Both the position numbers and the translations under genes were made by a program. Shown in pieces: positions 32,000 to 42,293 of a stretch of 64,000 bases of DNA (positions are counted from its first letter, which is position 1; the number at the start of each line of letters is the position of its first letter). Source of the stretch: Phascolarctos cinereus (Eukaryota; Chordata; Mammalia; Diprotodontia; Phascolarctidae); assembly GCF_002099425.1 (NCBI RefSeq), contig NW_018344185.1:3239001-3303000 (forward strand), given 5' to 3'. The notes under the pieces are model-generated. The model was not told the origin of the DNA, did no database searches, and saw only the letters and a program-made list of their open reading frames with translations.

Positions 32000-32192
32000 A
32001 TGATGTAGCAGAAAGAGCCTAGTATCTGGAGTTAGATTACCTATGTTCAGTTCTCATCTCTGTTACTTTTTATGTGACTTTGGTCAAGTCACTTAACCTC
32101 TTTAGGCATCTTTTTTCCCCTTCATTTATAGAAGGAGGGGCATGCACCAAATGATCTTTCAGGTCTCTTTTAAATCTAAGTCCCATTGTCTA
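32000..32192 (+). mobile_element. CORE-SINE (MIR-like), nearly complete
   Basis: TAGCAGAAAGAGCCTAGTATCTGG, TATGTGACTTTGGTCAAGTCACTTAACC, ATGATCTTTCAGGTC in sense order. A palindromic element sits at its 3' end. Confidence 0.85.
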
Positions 32193-32193
32193 C

Positions 32194-32333
32194 CAGGGAT
32201 GGGGAACCTGCAGCCTCGAGGCCACATGTGGCCCTCTAGGTCAGGGGTGAAACTTTGACTCTCAGTCAAAGGGCTGCCCTTGAGGTCCTAGAGGGCCACA
32301 TGTGGCCTCAAGGCAGTGGATTCTCCACTCTTA
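32194..32333. mobile_element. Palindromic hAT-like MITE
   Basis: About 140 bp. The left arm starts CAGGGATGGGGAACCTGC and contains GGCCACATGTGGCCCTCTAGG; the right arm is its inverted copy (CCTAGAGGGCCACATGTGGCC, then CTCCACTC). The arms are about 48 bases each, leaving a short loop. The CAGGG terminus and arm sequence match a family of short hAT-derived elements in mammals; I do not assign a library name. The flanking octamers do not match clearly. Confidence 0.78.
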
Positions 32334-32379
32334 CTATGCCATAGGAGTTCTTATGAGGATTAGCTGAAGCCTATATTGA

Positions 32380-32575
32380 CACATTTCTAATCCTCCAGCC
32401 CAAGTAAATTTATCTTTCCTCTGGATTTTTTGGTCTGTGCCACTCATATGACTGCCTTACATTATAATTATTTACATTTATGTCTTCCTCCCCATCACAC
32501 ACATTAAATTGTAAATTCCCTCAAAGCAGGGACTGTGTCTTATTCATTGTCATATGCGTTTACCCTTTTTTTGCC
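32380..32575 (+). mobile_element. L2 3' fragment
   Basis: CCAGCCCAAGTAAATTTATC, AAATTGTAAATTCCCTCAAAGCAGGGACTGTG in sense orientation. Confidence 0.78.
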
Positions 32576-32689
32576 CTTTTACCCCTTTCCATCTTGAAAT
32601 TTCCCCTTACCTAGAGCAGGGGCCCCTGAACTTTTCTATAACAGGAGATAAGCAAGCACTTAGTTGCTTGCCAATGAGTTCTATATCCT

Positions 32690-33195
32690 AGGGTACAAAA
32701 AAATTAGTATAAATGATTGGTGAGACTTTTTCAGTGATGTTTGAAAAAACATAGAGAATTGCTAGAGAACTAGAGATAGGCAAATGTTCTGTCCCCCCCC
32801 CAAAAAAAAATGTAGAGGGGAAGCTATAGACTGGTGAACTTGGCAAAATTCTAGAACATGTTTTTAAAGGGATTGTTGAGTAGCATTTAGAAAGGGAGAA
32901 ATGATCAATAAAAGGCCATATATCTTCATTAGAAAAAATGTCATGCCACACTAACCTCATTTTCTTTTGTGAGAAGGAAATGTCATAAATATAATATACC
33001 TAGATTTTAGCAAACCTTTTGACAAAGTCATACTATCCTTGTGGGCCAAATGGAGATTTATGTGCTAGATAATGGTACCGCTAGGAGTATTTGAAACTGG
33101 TTGAATGACTGGATGCAGAGTAGTCAGTAATGGATCCATGTCAGCATGGACAGATGTCTCCACTGGAGTATTCCGTGGATCTGTTTTTGCCCAAT
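32690..33195 (+). mobile_element. L3/CR1 LINE, RT segment
   Basis: Sense RT traces in family order: AGACTGGTGAACTTGGC (the NYRPVNLAK block) near 32830, CATGCCACACTAACCTC near 32940, CTAGATTTTAGCAAACCTTTTGAC (LDFSKPFD, motif A) near 33000, and GGAGTATTCCGTGGATCTG (motif B) near 33165. Many stops. Confidence 0.8.
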
Positions 33196-34048
33196 ACAAG
33201 AAGTATATGATATTAAAGACAACCCTCCATGTTGACATCAATCCAATAATGATTATTCTTTGAGACATGTTATTCAACCTGTTCCTGAACCCATCTAGCT
33301 ATACTGTAGTCAAAACTATATTCCTCAATTTTGTTCACAAGGATACTATGAGAGATTTCATCAGTGGCTTGATGAAATCCAGGTATACTGTGTCTATGAA
33401 ACTCCATTGTCGAAAAAAGGAAATGACATTAGTGTGACATGAACTGTTTTTGATGAAGCTGGGTTGGTTTATGATGACAATTGCATCCCTTCTAAATACT
33501 TAGAAAACATCTCTTCAATAATGTTTTGGAATTTTTCCAGGAGTCAAAGTCAAGTCCATATGCCAATAGTTTAAAGACTCTAATGTATTTCCTTTTATGC
33601 AAATTTAAAAGCCATCTGCACATCTCCAGTCCTGTGCTATCTGCCCTATTCTCCATGATTTTTCAAGATCACTGATAGCAGTAGCTCAGCAACCATATTT
33701 GCCAGGTCCTGGGAGTTTGGATGGGTGATGGTATAGGTTTTTTTTAGGTCTGACAATGAATCCATTAATGTGTTTTCTTAGCATCTTCTCACTTATTTTC
33801 AGTGTCAACTTCCTATTAACTATTTCTGTTATATCTTTACCACTCTGATGATCATTTCCCTTGCTGGAGACATCTGCAACAAACTAAAAGTTTAGTTGTA
33901 CTGACTTCCTTCTTCTGTTTTCATCACTTTATCTGCCGCCACATAGCAATCTATAGCCATTTAAAAATTTTCTTCATTTTATTTTTTAAAGCCCTTTGTG
34001 ATGTTCCTAAGATTCATCAGTGGCCTCAATTCATTCTGGGCTTTAGCA

Positions 34049-34061
34049 TTCCAGACACTTT
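34049..34061 (+). repeat. Target-site duplication of WSINE, left copy
   Basis: TTCCAGACACTTT; right copy TTCCAGATGCTTT at 34196-34208, 11 of 13 identical. Confidence 0.75.
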
Positions 34062-34195
34062 TTTTTTCCTGCTAGGCAATGTGGTTAAGTGACTTTCCCG
34101 GAGTCACACAGCTAGTAAATGTTGTGTGTCTAAGACCGGATTTGAACTCAGGTCCTCCTGCCTCCAGGGCCAATACTCTATCCACCTCACTGCCC
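34062..34195 (-). mobile_element. WSINE/WALLSI-type SINE inside L3
   Basis: Plus strand: T-rich tail, GTGGTTAAGTGACTTTCCCGGAGTCACACAGCTAGTAAATG, GATTTGAACTCAGGTCCTCCTGCC, ACTCTATCCACCTCACTGCCC. Complete head, 13-bp imperfect duplication. Confidence 0.88.
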
Positions 34196-34208
34196 TTCCA
34201 GATGCTTT
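34196..34208 (+). repeat. Target-site duplication of WSINE, right copy
   Basis: TTCCAGATGCTTT, paired with 34049-34061. Confidence 0.75.
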
Positions 34209-34399
34209 TCTTATAGGACTGTGCCATTATTTTGTATTTGTCCTGAGTTACCTGCCCTTATTTCCATCCTCTATATTTTAAAAGTCTACATTCACCAAAT
34301 AGGTACTTTATAGGTAAGGTACTTGTTCTCTTTAGATGGCTCACTTTTTCATTCTCTAATCACTGTTTTTGTTTTCAGAATTTCATTCTTGAGAGACTA

Positions 34400-35100
34400 C
34401 TTTTTAAAAAAAATAATTAATTTGTTAATTTTTAGTTTTCAACGTTCACTTCCATAATATTTTGAGCTTTAAATTTTCACCCCCTTCCTTTCTGCCTCCC
34501 TACCCAAGCTGGAGTACAATGTGATATAGGCTCTACTTATAGATTCATATTAAACATATTTTCACATTAGTCATGATGTAAAGAATTAGAGCTAATGGGA
34601 AGAACCACCAGAAAGAAGAAACAAAACAAAACAACAAAATAAAAGGAGAGCAAATAGTATACTTCCGTCTACATTCAGACTCCAAAGTTCTTTCTGTGGA
34701 TGTGGATTACATTTTCCATTGTCTTTTGGAGTTGTCTTAGATCCTTGCATTGTCAAGAAGAGCTAAGTCTATCAAAGTCAGTGAAGTGGCTGTTACTGTG
34801 TACAGTGTTCTCCTGGTTCTGCTCATTTCACTCAGCATCAGTTCATATAAGTCTTTCCAGGTTTTTCTGAGTTCTGCCTGCTCATCATTTCTGATATCAC
34901 AATAGTGTTCCATCACATTCATATACCACAACTTGTTCAACCATTCCCCAATTGATGGATATCCCCTCAATTTCCAATTCTTTGCCACCACGAAAAGAGC
35001 TGCTATAAATATTTTTTGTATATGTGGGTCCTTTTCCTGCTTTTATGATCTCTTTGGGATACAGACGTAGAAATGGTATTTCTGGGTCAAAGGGGAGCTT
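34400..35100 (-). mobile_element. L1 3' fragment (ORF2 C-terminus and 3' UTR) inside L3
   Basis: The minus-strand frame 34991-34737 encodes AKNWKLRGYPSIGEWLNKLW, then YMNVMEHYCDIRNDEQ and LYELMLSEMSRTRR, the ORF2 C-terminal domain equivalent to the end of human ORF2p. Below it lies the 3' UTR with TTTTCAACGTTCACTTCCATAA. The 5' truncation is near 35100. L3 sequence resumes on both sides. Confidence 0.9.
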
Positions 35101-35289
35101 ACTTTCTTTTTGGACTAACTTCTTGTGTAGAACATAAGGCCATTGGATCTTATCTTTCCTCTGAATTTGTTGAAATTTGCTCTCCTTAAATCCAGGGTGT
35201 GTGTCTGACTATGACTGGCATTCATTACTTTCACTATTTTGAATTTCTAGATCGAGTGTTCACTTCTATATAGGTTACCTACTGATTAT

Positions 35290-35395
35290 TTGTTTATTTT
35301 GTCCATCAAAAAACATTTATTAAGAACCTATTATGTACCAAACATTGTGCTGGGGCTACAAATAAGGCAAAAGACTTTCCCTGGGAGAGGGAGAG
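35290..35395 (-). mobile_element. L2 3'-end fragment
   Basis: CATTTATTAAGAACCTATTATGTACC, GTGCTGGGGCTACAAATAAGG, antisense. Confidence 0.8.
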
Positions 35396-35399
35396 GGAA

Positions 35400-36790
35400 A
35401 ATATCCAGAGCTAAATGGCAGATCTGGGAGAAGTTCTCCACCATCTATCCACCTCTCTCTCTAACTGGAGGAAGGGAGGGACCTTAGGGACAAAGGGTAT
35501 AAGAGCTTTTGCACTTATATTTAATTTTCCACAATTGTTATCGTCTGTTTATTGTACACTATTGAATGGCTGTGGAGCCTTCTGGTATGTAGAGACTAAA
35601 GAAATATTTGTTGAATAAATGGGTGAATTAAATGATATGGACTCAAGGCCTTTACCTACCCTTCAGACAGGATGATCTACCACCAAAAAACAGGCTAGGC
35701 AAATCCCTATAATACCAGGGTCAAGACTATAGCATCTTTGTTCTCATAGTCCCTACCCACCCTCTCTCAACCCAGAATGCTGGGTTACTTTAGGTAACAC
35801 TAGTGTGGAGACAATGCCTGGTTTTGGGTTGTGATTATAAAGTGATTATCTGGGACTGGGAGCACAAAGAATGCTGGTGTCAAATGCTGTGTGCTCTGGC
35901 TTGTCCATCCTGAGGTTGTTTCTCCTCTAACAGGAAGTGCATTAGGAGGTCTTAAAAGCTTGCCTCAAAACCACTGTCTACCAGATGCTTCTTACCTGTT
36001 TGGTCTGCCTTCTTCTGTCCTTCCCCTTTGGTTCCTGTGGATCTCCTGTCTCCTGACCTGCGTTTTGATCATCCACTTTGGTATCATTAGTATTTCTATC
36101 CTCATGATTCGCTTCTGCTCTCTACCCAGCTCCTATCATAACTTCGGTTATCTCGTGTACCATGAGTCCAGCTTCTCTATCTTGTTTTTGTCTCCCTGCT
36201 TCACCCATCAAAGTGTGTGTTTCAGAACGTCAGACTACTGGCCACGTTGCTGACTCAGTGCCTAGTTCCAGGCATGAATAATCAGTTACGTGACTCTGAG
36301 CCTGAATCTGTAGGAAATGTCAACAATCCTCACGTCTACCCCTTGTGACTCATTCGAGACCTCTATGGAAAACACAATCAAGCCACATGAGCTCTCAATG
36401 GACTGCCTTTCCAGTTTCACTGCGTGTAGGGCCATACACAAAAACAGCAGGTAAGAAAGGAACTTGGAAAACCCCAGGCCACCTCAGACAAACTGATTCA
36501 TACTTCTCAGAGCCTTACATGACATCCACTAACCAACAATTCTCAAACATTCTCAACATGACATCCAAGAATTCTCAGACATCTCCATGGTTTTAATTAA
36601 TCTAAGCTGGGCACACCAAGCATAGAAAGCTGTGCAAAGGTGGTTTAAATAAACACTGGATCTGCTCATTATTCTTATCTTTATTTTGATCATGCATTCT
36701 TTATTCTACTTTTGTGGAAATATAAAATAAGAAACTTGGTATGATATTGAAGTTTGATAATTTCTATACAAAGTATCTTGTGTGAAAGAA
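35400..36790. other. Unclassified sequence with one 120-codon open frame
   Basis: No interspersed repeat recognised apart from a short L2-like end near 35600. The plus-strand frame 35891-36253 is hydrophobic in its middle (FLWISCLLTCVLIIHFGIIS) and starts with Met, but it has no known domain, no promoter or poly(A) context, and lies in pyrimidine-rich DNA where Leu/Ser/Phe codons are expected. I do not call it a gene. Confidence 0.45.
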
Positions 36791-36793
36791 ATT

Positions 36794-37042
36794 TGTTGTT
36801 TAGTCATTTTTCAACTGTCTTGGACCCTTTGTTACCCCATTTGGGGTTTTCTTGGCAGAGATACTGTAGTGGTTTGGCATTTCCTTCTCCAGCTCATTTT
36901 ACAGATAGAAACTGAGGCAAACAGGGTTAAGTGACTTTCCCAGGGTCACACAGTTAGTAAATTTCTGAGGTGGGACTTCAACTCATGAAGATGAGTCTTC
37001 TTGACTCCAGGCCTGGCACTGTATCCACTGAACCACCTAGCT
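36794..37042 (-). mobile_element. Mar1-type SINE, complete
   Basis: TTGTTGTTTAGTCATTTTTC, CCATTTGGGGTTTTCTTGGC, GTTAAGTGACTTTCCCAGGG, TGTATCCACTGAACCACCTAGC. A weak AGAAATTT/GAAAATTT duplication may flank it. Confidence 0.92.
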
Positions 37043-37044
37043 GT

Positions 37045-37400
37045 GAGAAAATTTAGGCTAGTCTAAATAGAAAGCACATGATATATGGCTGGAAACTTGA
37101 ATAAAGTTCAAAGCAAAACTTATTCACATTTTTTAAACTATGTTTTAAGTGTTATGTCTTCATGTTGATGCCTCATAGCCATGACACTTGTAAGTCTGAG
37201 AGGCCCTGAGGTGAGGTAGAGCCTGTGCGTTCACAGTCATCTCCTTCAGTAAGACTTCTTTAATGTGTTCTTCTTTCCCCATTTTCCAACTTACTAATTT
37301 GATGCTTAGCCAACACTTTCCCTGAGTAATATTGTCATTACTGCCTTTATCTTGGTATAAGCCTAGATAAAGTGCCACATTTGTGAATCCTATCTTAAAC
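37045..37400. other. Unclassified sequence
   Basis: No feature recognised; the frame at 37160-37441 on the minus strand has no known motif. Confidence 0.45.
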
Positions 37401-37865
37401 TTCAACAAGCAGTTATTCAATGCCTGTTGTTTGCACCACACTGCCCTAGGCTCATGGGAGATACACAGATTAAATAAAATATTATGTTTGCCCTTTTTGA
37501 TTTTATGGCCTAGTGGAGGTACATGAACTTCATTTTATAGGATCATAGGATTTATGACTGAGAAGAAACCTTAGAGATTCAATTTGGCAAACATTTAGTA
37601 AATGCTTATGATGTAGAAGGCATAGTGCTAGAAAATAAAGACAAAAATGAAAGACTGTGAAAATAAAGACAAAAATTAAATAGTCCCTGACCTCAAGGAG
37701 CTTACATTCTCCTGGACGGGGGTAGGTGGGCTATAACACATCCATAAAGAAGTCAATGCAAAGTAATTTGAAGATGGAATGAGTAATAACACCTGGAGGT
37801 TTGGAAAGGACTTCATAAAGAGGATGGTGGTTGAGCTGGGCTTTGGGGAAAGATAGGATACTTTG
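37400..37865 (-). mobile_element. Two L2 3'-end fragments and a short SINE trace
   Basis: Antisense L2 at about 37400-37520 (CAAGCAGTTATTCAATGCC) and 37580-37865 (GCAAACATTTAGTAAATGCTTATGATG, CCTGACCTCAAGGAGCTTACATTCTCC, GGACTTCATAAAGAGG). Between them TAGGATCATAGGATTTATG is a SINE-tail trace. The second piece holds a 19-base near-duplicate (GAAAATAAAGACAAAAAT). Confidence 0.78.
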
Positions 37866-37989
37866 TAGCTTCTGCTATTGTTCCTAGTTTTGTGACTTCT
37901 TCTTCTTCATATTAAATAACTGAACAAATTGAATGCTTTATTGATGGTTTCTCCAATGATTAACAATCTACTTTTCTTTTTCTTTCAGG

Positions 37990-38365
37990 CTTTCTTTTCA
38001 AATTATTTATTTATTTTATTTTTAATTTATGGAATAAAATAAGCAATTTCGTGACATAGTATAATAAAAAAGATGATTGTACATGAAACTGTAAATCTAT
38101 TATTTACAACTTGCTATTCCTTTTAAGTATATAATGAAGTTATCATGTGAATTTCTTTTTTCCCTTTTTTTTCTTCTCTCCCCCCATCCTATCCTAGAGA
38201 TGGCTACCATTAGACACAAATAGGTATATATATGTAAAATTATTCTATACATACTTCTGTTTATCAGCTCCTTCTCTGGATACAGATAGTATCTTTCTTC
38301 ATATGTCCTATATAGTTAATTTGGGTATTTATAATCATCAAAATGATTTATTTGCTCATGACTTC
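37990..38365 (-). mobile_element. L1 3' UTR fragment
   Basis: AATTTATGGAATAAAATAAGC, AAAAAGATGATTGTACATGAAAC, ATGGCTACCATTAGACACAAATAGG, same 3' UTR type as 13336-13939. Confidence 0.83.
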
Positions 38366-38424
38366 TTCATTACTAAGGTGGGACCTTGCCTTAAGACCCC
38401 AACTCCCAGGGCCCACTACAGGGT

Positions 38425-38765
38425 CCAATTGTAGTGTAAAGAACACTAGATTTGAAGATATGGCTTCTAGTCCCAACTAAATCATTTACTGACTGTAACC
38501 TCAGGCAAATCTCTTCGCTTCTCTGGGCCTCATTTTACTTATCTATAAAATCAAGATAATCACATATAATGTATTATACATTAATAATTAATTATATGTA
38601 CCATAATAATATGTGATAAAAGAGGATAATAGATGTGTGTGTGTGTGTATATATAATATATGTACATGTATATACATATACATATGTGATAATATATCTA
38701 TCTCATAGGGTAGTGAATCAGTGAGAAAATGTGTAAATTGCTACATAAATATGAATGTTATCATC
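38425..38765 (+). mobile_element. MIR-type SINE with internal AT/GT expansion
   Basis: Head and core at 38425-38565 (AGAACACTAGATTTGAAG, CCTCAGGCAAATCTC, TAAAATCAAGATAATC) and 3' part at 38700-38765 (CTCATAGGGTAGTGAATCAG, AATTGCTACATAAATATG). Between them 38565-38700 is TA-, GT- and palindrome-rich. Confidence 0.75.
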
Positions 38766-38779
38766 CAGCAACATGTTAA

Positions 38780-39135
38780 TCTAAGAGATGATCCCTTTCC
38801 TCATGAAGCCTATATTCTAGGTGGAGGGGCAAACTCTTGAAACAACTAAATGCTAAAGTATGTGAAGCTGTAGTAAGAACTCAGAAGAGGAAGAAAGCAG
38901 TATGGTCTAGCATTGATTAGGGTATTTGGAGAAGGTAGGATTTAATCTGGTACCCTGAAGACTGGCTAGTATTGGGTTTAGATGGATGCAAGGAAGAAGA
39001 AAATTATTATGGGTATAGAGAGTTCAGAAAAGCACGAATGATAGAAGTAAAAATGGGCATGGCATATGCAGGGAGAAGCAAGGGGAATGGATAGCTTGGC
39101 TTGATCAGAGGATATAGGAAAGAGCCTATTAAAGT
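38780..39135 (-). mobile_element. L2 fragment, 3' UTR
   Basis: TCATGAAGCCTATATTCTAGGTGG, GAGAAGGTAGGATTTAATCTGG, GGCATGGCATATGCAGGGAG, GCTTGGCTTGATCAGAGG, antisense L2. Confidence 0.78.
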
Positions 39136-39139
39136 TTGC

Positions 39140-40475
39140 AATGAACACACAAAACATAAAAGGACTAATTCTTTTGTTGCTGGCAGATATACACAAAACA
39201 AGGTGGAGGGATCTTAGGTTTAGAACTCCATTAAAGAGGCGATCTAGGGAGTGAGGGGAACCAAGATTGCTCAGCCCCCATATAGCTAGGCAGTCAACAC
39301 AAACTAGCAGCAGCCCTTAGGCTGATTAAATCTGTTCTTTTGACCATCTTTCTCTGGGTGCAGAAGTCGTTGGTTCCTGGCACCCATCATTTTTCTGCTT
39401 TTAATATACATATCTTCCAAAACCAAAAACTAGGTCTTTCTGTGTTGCATTCTGGTCAGCACAAATCTCAATGATTTCCCTATATGATTATGGTTAATTC
39501 CATGTCAAACCTGCATCAAGGACATACTCAAAGTTTATCCTATAATTAGTTATTTTAATCATACTTGGTACATAGTAGGTAAATATTGAATGAATGAAAA
39601 ATTTATTATGCTGAAGTGAATCTCTGCCCCCTTCTCGCCTCTCCTGTCCCTCCTAAAAACATACATAGTACCTAGTCCTCAATATATTCTTGCTGAATTG
39701 AACTGACTGGTCAATCCTGCCTTGGCAAAATTGCGAAGTCCATCTTTGATTAGTTATGTGAATGAATCAACAGTGCTAAGAACTTTGAACTTGGCACCAG
39801 ATTTATCTCCCCTTTGCTAAAATCTATTGCCATCAGTTCAGAGCTCATCCAGTTCTCAGAGGACAGGAAATTGCATTCCTGGCCAGCCTGCTTGACATTT
39901 CTTCAAATCCGAATGCTGATGTCAACATTCTTATAGTAAAAAGTTTTTATTTAAAAAATTTTTTTAAGCAAATGAACTATAGATTATTCTGGTGCCCTCC
40001 TCCTCCCTGTTCCATTGATGTTCTAACTATCTTCCTTCCCCCACAAGGGACCAACTAAGAGTCTGCCCAGGGAACAGCCTCTTGACTTAATTTCCAGGGC
40101 AGATGCATTTTACCATTACCAACAGCTCATTCAAAGGGGAGGTGGGTGAAATGCATGGCCGATTATCAGGTTTAACATTCATTTCATTTTTGTCATCAAC
40201 TCCACCATATCCAATTTGTTACAGCAACGTTGTTAGCTGTGCTGGCCTTTGGGGCATATCAGCACTCACATGGCAAACCCTTTGGAGACTCTTGTTGGTC
40301 TGAATAATTCACCCCCAAATCCCAACTGCAACTTGCCCTGGCAGAAGCCAGTATTCCCTAGTATGAATTATAGTCAGACATTTAGTTAGCAAGAATTTAG
40401 GGAACACTTACCAGAAATAGGAGCTGCTACTCCGACACGGTCAGGGTGAGAAGCTTGCAAAAGAAATAGAAAGCA
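39140..40475. other. Mostly unclassified sequence
   Basis: Only two short sense L2-terminus traces (TGGTACATAGTAGGTAAATATTGAATGAATG near 39565 and TCAATATATTCTTGCTGAATTGAA near 39680). No gene recognised. Confidence 0.5.
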
Positions 40476-40479
40476 TCTG

Positions 40480-40800
40480 ATCTAATAGACATTCATTAAG
40501 AGCCTACTATGGTCAAGGCATTGAGTAAGGCACTTGGCATACAGAGTCAAAATGAAAAGCAGTGCCTGCCCTCAGGCAGCATATACTCTACTGTGAGAGG
40601 AGTGAGGGATGTAGTATGTAAACAGAGGATACCATAATTTGAGGTAGACGATAATTAGAGGCAGACGGAGGCAGAGAAAACAACTAAAATGATCAGAAAA
40701 ATCTTCCCCTAGGAGACACCAGATGAGCAGGGTCTTGAAGGAAGCTTAAGGATTTTAAAGAGAAAGCAGTGAAAAGAGAGATTCCTTTACTGGCTTAGGG
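40480..40800 (-). mobile_element. L2 fragment, 3' UTR
   Basis: ATTCATTAAGAGCCTACTATGG, GTGCCTGCCCTCAGGCAGC, CAGGGTCTTGAAGGAAGC, antisense. Confidence 0.83.
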
Positions 40801-40929
40801 AATAGCTTTTCAAAGGCATGTAACATGACTCTAGCTTATAAGGTTTACAGTCTAGTTTGAGAAATGACATGCACACATGATATAACAAAAAACCTCACAT
40901 AGCAATCTAACTACCTGTGCAAAACAAAA

Positions 40930-41105
40930 TATGGCACGAGCCAGTTATGTGACCTTGGACAATTCATTTAATCCAGGCAATCGTTTTGTCACCTGTAAAA
41001 TCAGGATAGTACCCGCCCTTGTTGTTTCATGGGATTGTTGTGAGGGTGAAATAAGAGCATAAATGTGAAAGTACATCAAGAAAATGAAAGATGCTATGAA
41101 TAATA
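40930..41105 (+). mobile_element. MIR fragment, core and 3' end
   Basis: AGTTATGTGACCTTGGACAATTC, CACCTGTAAAATCAGGATAG, GGGATTGTTGTGAGGGTGAAATAAG, AGATGCTATGAATAATA. Confidence 0.85.
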
Positions 41106-41109
41106 CTAG

Positions 41110-41430
41110 TTGAGCATCACCATCATTATGATCACCATCACCACCACCACCATCACTATATGGATGGTATATGGACTATGCCCAACTTGTGGTGGAGCCT
41201 TCCAAGCTCATATTGGTCTGATCAGTCACAGTAGGGCAAGGTTGTACCTTAACCACAACAGAATAATGTCATTTTGGTCCTCTTTGAGAACAAAAGACAA
41301 CAACCAACAAACCATCACCACCTCTACCACTAATACCACCACCATGATCATCATCACCATCACTTCCATTATTACCACTACCACCGAATGAATGACCACC
41401 ATTACCACTACCACCACCACCACTATCATC
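41110..41430 (+). repeat. ATC/ACC triplet repeats flanking a LINE 3' end
   Basis: Degenerate CAT/CAC/ACC triplets at 41115-41160 and 41310-41425. The frame through them (poly Thr/Ile) is an artefact except for the LINE segment between. Confidence 0.9.
41165..41310 (+). mobile_element. 3' end of a LINE ORF with zinc-finger-like motif
   Basis: One frame reads CPTCGGAFQAHIGLISH, then an SFWSSLRTKDNNQQ tail. A single CxxC...IGLxSH finger at the extreme C-terminus is known in several vertebrate non-LTR elements of the RTE and L1-Tx1 groups. The 3' end runs into the triplet repeats. Clade not settled. Confidence 0.6.
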
Positions 41431-41434
41431 AGTC

Positions 41435-41815
41435 TTACCTCACATTTCACAAACTCCCTTTTACAAACTTTACATTCCAGTCAGACCAGACTACTTGACA
41501 TTTCATTTTCTTATCCTATATTTTCTTGCTTTAATGATTATTTGCATGTCGTCTGTCCTGTGTGGTTGAAATGAATCTCCTTCCCCCCCACATTTTTTCT
41601 TACTAAAATTCCCATCTCCTTCAAGGTCCAACTTAGGAGTTCCTTCTTCCATCATTGCTACCTGCCTTATTTCCTTTATCCCCCAGTGCATTTTCCCCTC
41701 ATCTCATGCTATTCTATTTGCACCTTTGTTGTGCACAAATACTATTACAACTTGTATTGTAGCTATTTATAATGGATGATAAACATAATAAATGCTTGTG
41801 GAATTGAGTTGGGTT
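41435..41815 (+). mobile_element. L2 fragment, 3' UTR
   Basis: CCCATCTCCTTCAAGGTCC, CTTCTTCCATCATTGCTACC, TATTTGCACCTTTGTTGTG, AATAAATGCTTGTGGAATTGAG, sense order with a recognisable terminus. Confidence 0.78.
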
Positions 41816-41819
41816 GAAT

Positions 41820-42279
41820 CTTGATCTTCAGTAATACCATATTGTGGAACTGACAGACTTAGTTGATGAGGTATACCAGAGTTGTTAATGTGTGGAATTA
41901 GATGGAAGTCAGTACCAAAATTTTGTAGATATCTGTTATTTTATATTTTCTAAATTTCTCCCAGTATTCCTCCCTCTCCCCCACTCCAAAAGCCATATCA
42001 TGCAAAAATAAGGAATTAAGAAAAGAGGAAGAAGAGGAATAAAATGAGCAAAACTAATTAATATTTCATAAAAATCTGACGTTATATATGATGCTCCACT
42101 GATGAACCACTCCAGATCTGCCCCCTGACCTCTGCCCCTGCAAAGGAACCCTCTGTTTGCCACTATGTTTTAACAGCCTTTCTTCTGTGAGTTTCACCCA
42201 AACCATCTATATTAACTGATCCAGTTTATTATTGTAGTTACCCATACCATTCCAGATCACTTTCTCTCCTTTCTCAAGG
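41820..42279. other. Unclassified sequence
   Basis: Possibly includes L1 3' UTR-like A-rich matter around 42000-42070 but not assignable. Confidence 0.4.
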
Positions 42280-42293
42280 AGTTCAGCTTTCTC
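42280..42293 (+). repeat. Target-site duplication of L1 insertion, left copy
   Basis: AGTTCAGCTTTCTC, identical to 42870-42883. Confidence 0.93.

Larger units (their letters stand above)
33200..35275 (-). mobile_element. L3/CR1 LINE, opposite orientation, interrupted twice
   Basis: Antisense L3 blocks run right to left: TTAAATCCAGGG near 35190, TTTTTCAAGATCACTGATAG with CTCAGCAACCATATTTGCC near 33660-33700, GATGAAGCTGGGTTGG near 33450 and GATGAAATCCAGGTATAC near 33370 (antisense of motif A). A WSINE (34062-34195) and an L1 3' end (about 34400-35100) interrupt it. It meets the sense L3 piece near 33195. Confidence 0.8.

Noticed and set aside
32620-32660. CAGGGGCCCCTGAAC as a possible hAT terminus
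   Set aside because: Only about 15 bases with no partner terminus; the GGGGCCCC palindrome alone is not enough.
41110-41391. 93-codon Thr/Ile-rich frame
   Set aside because: Only the central LINE finger segment is meaningful; the rest is triplet repeat.
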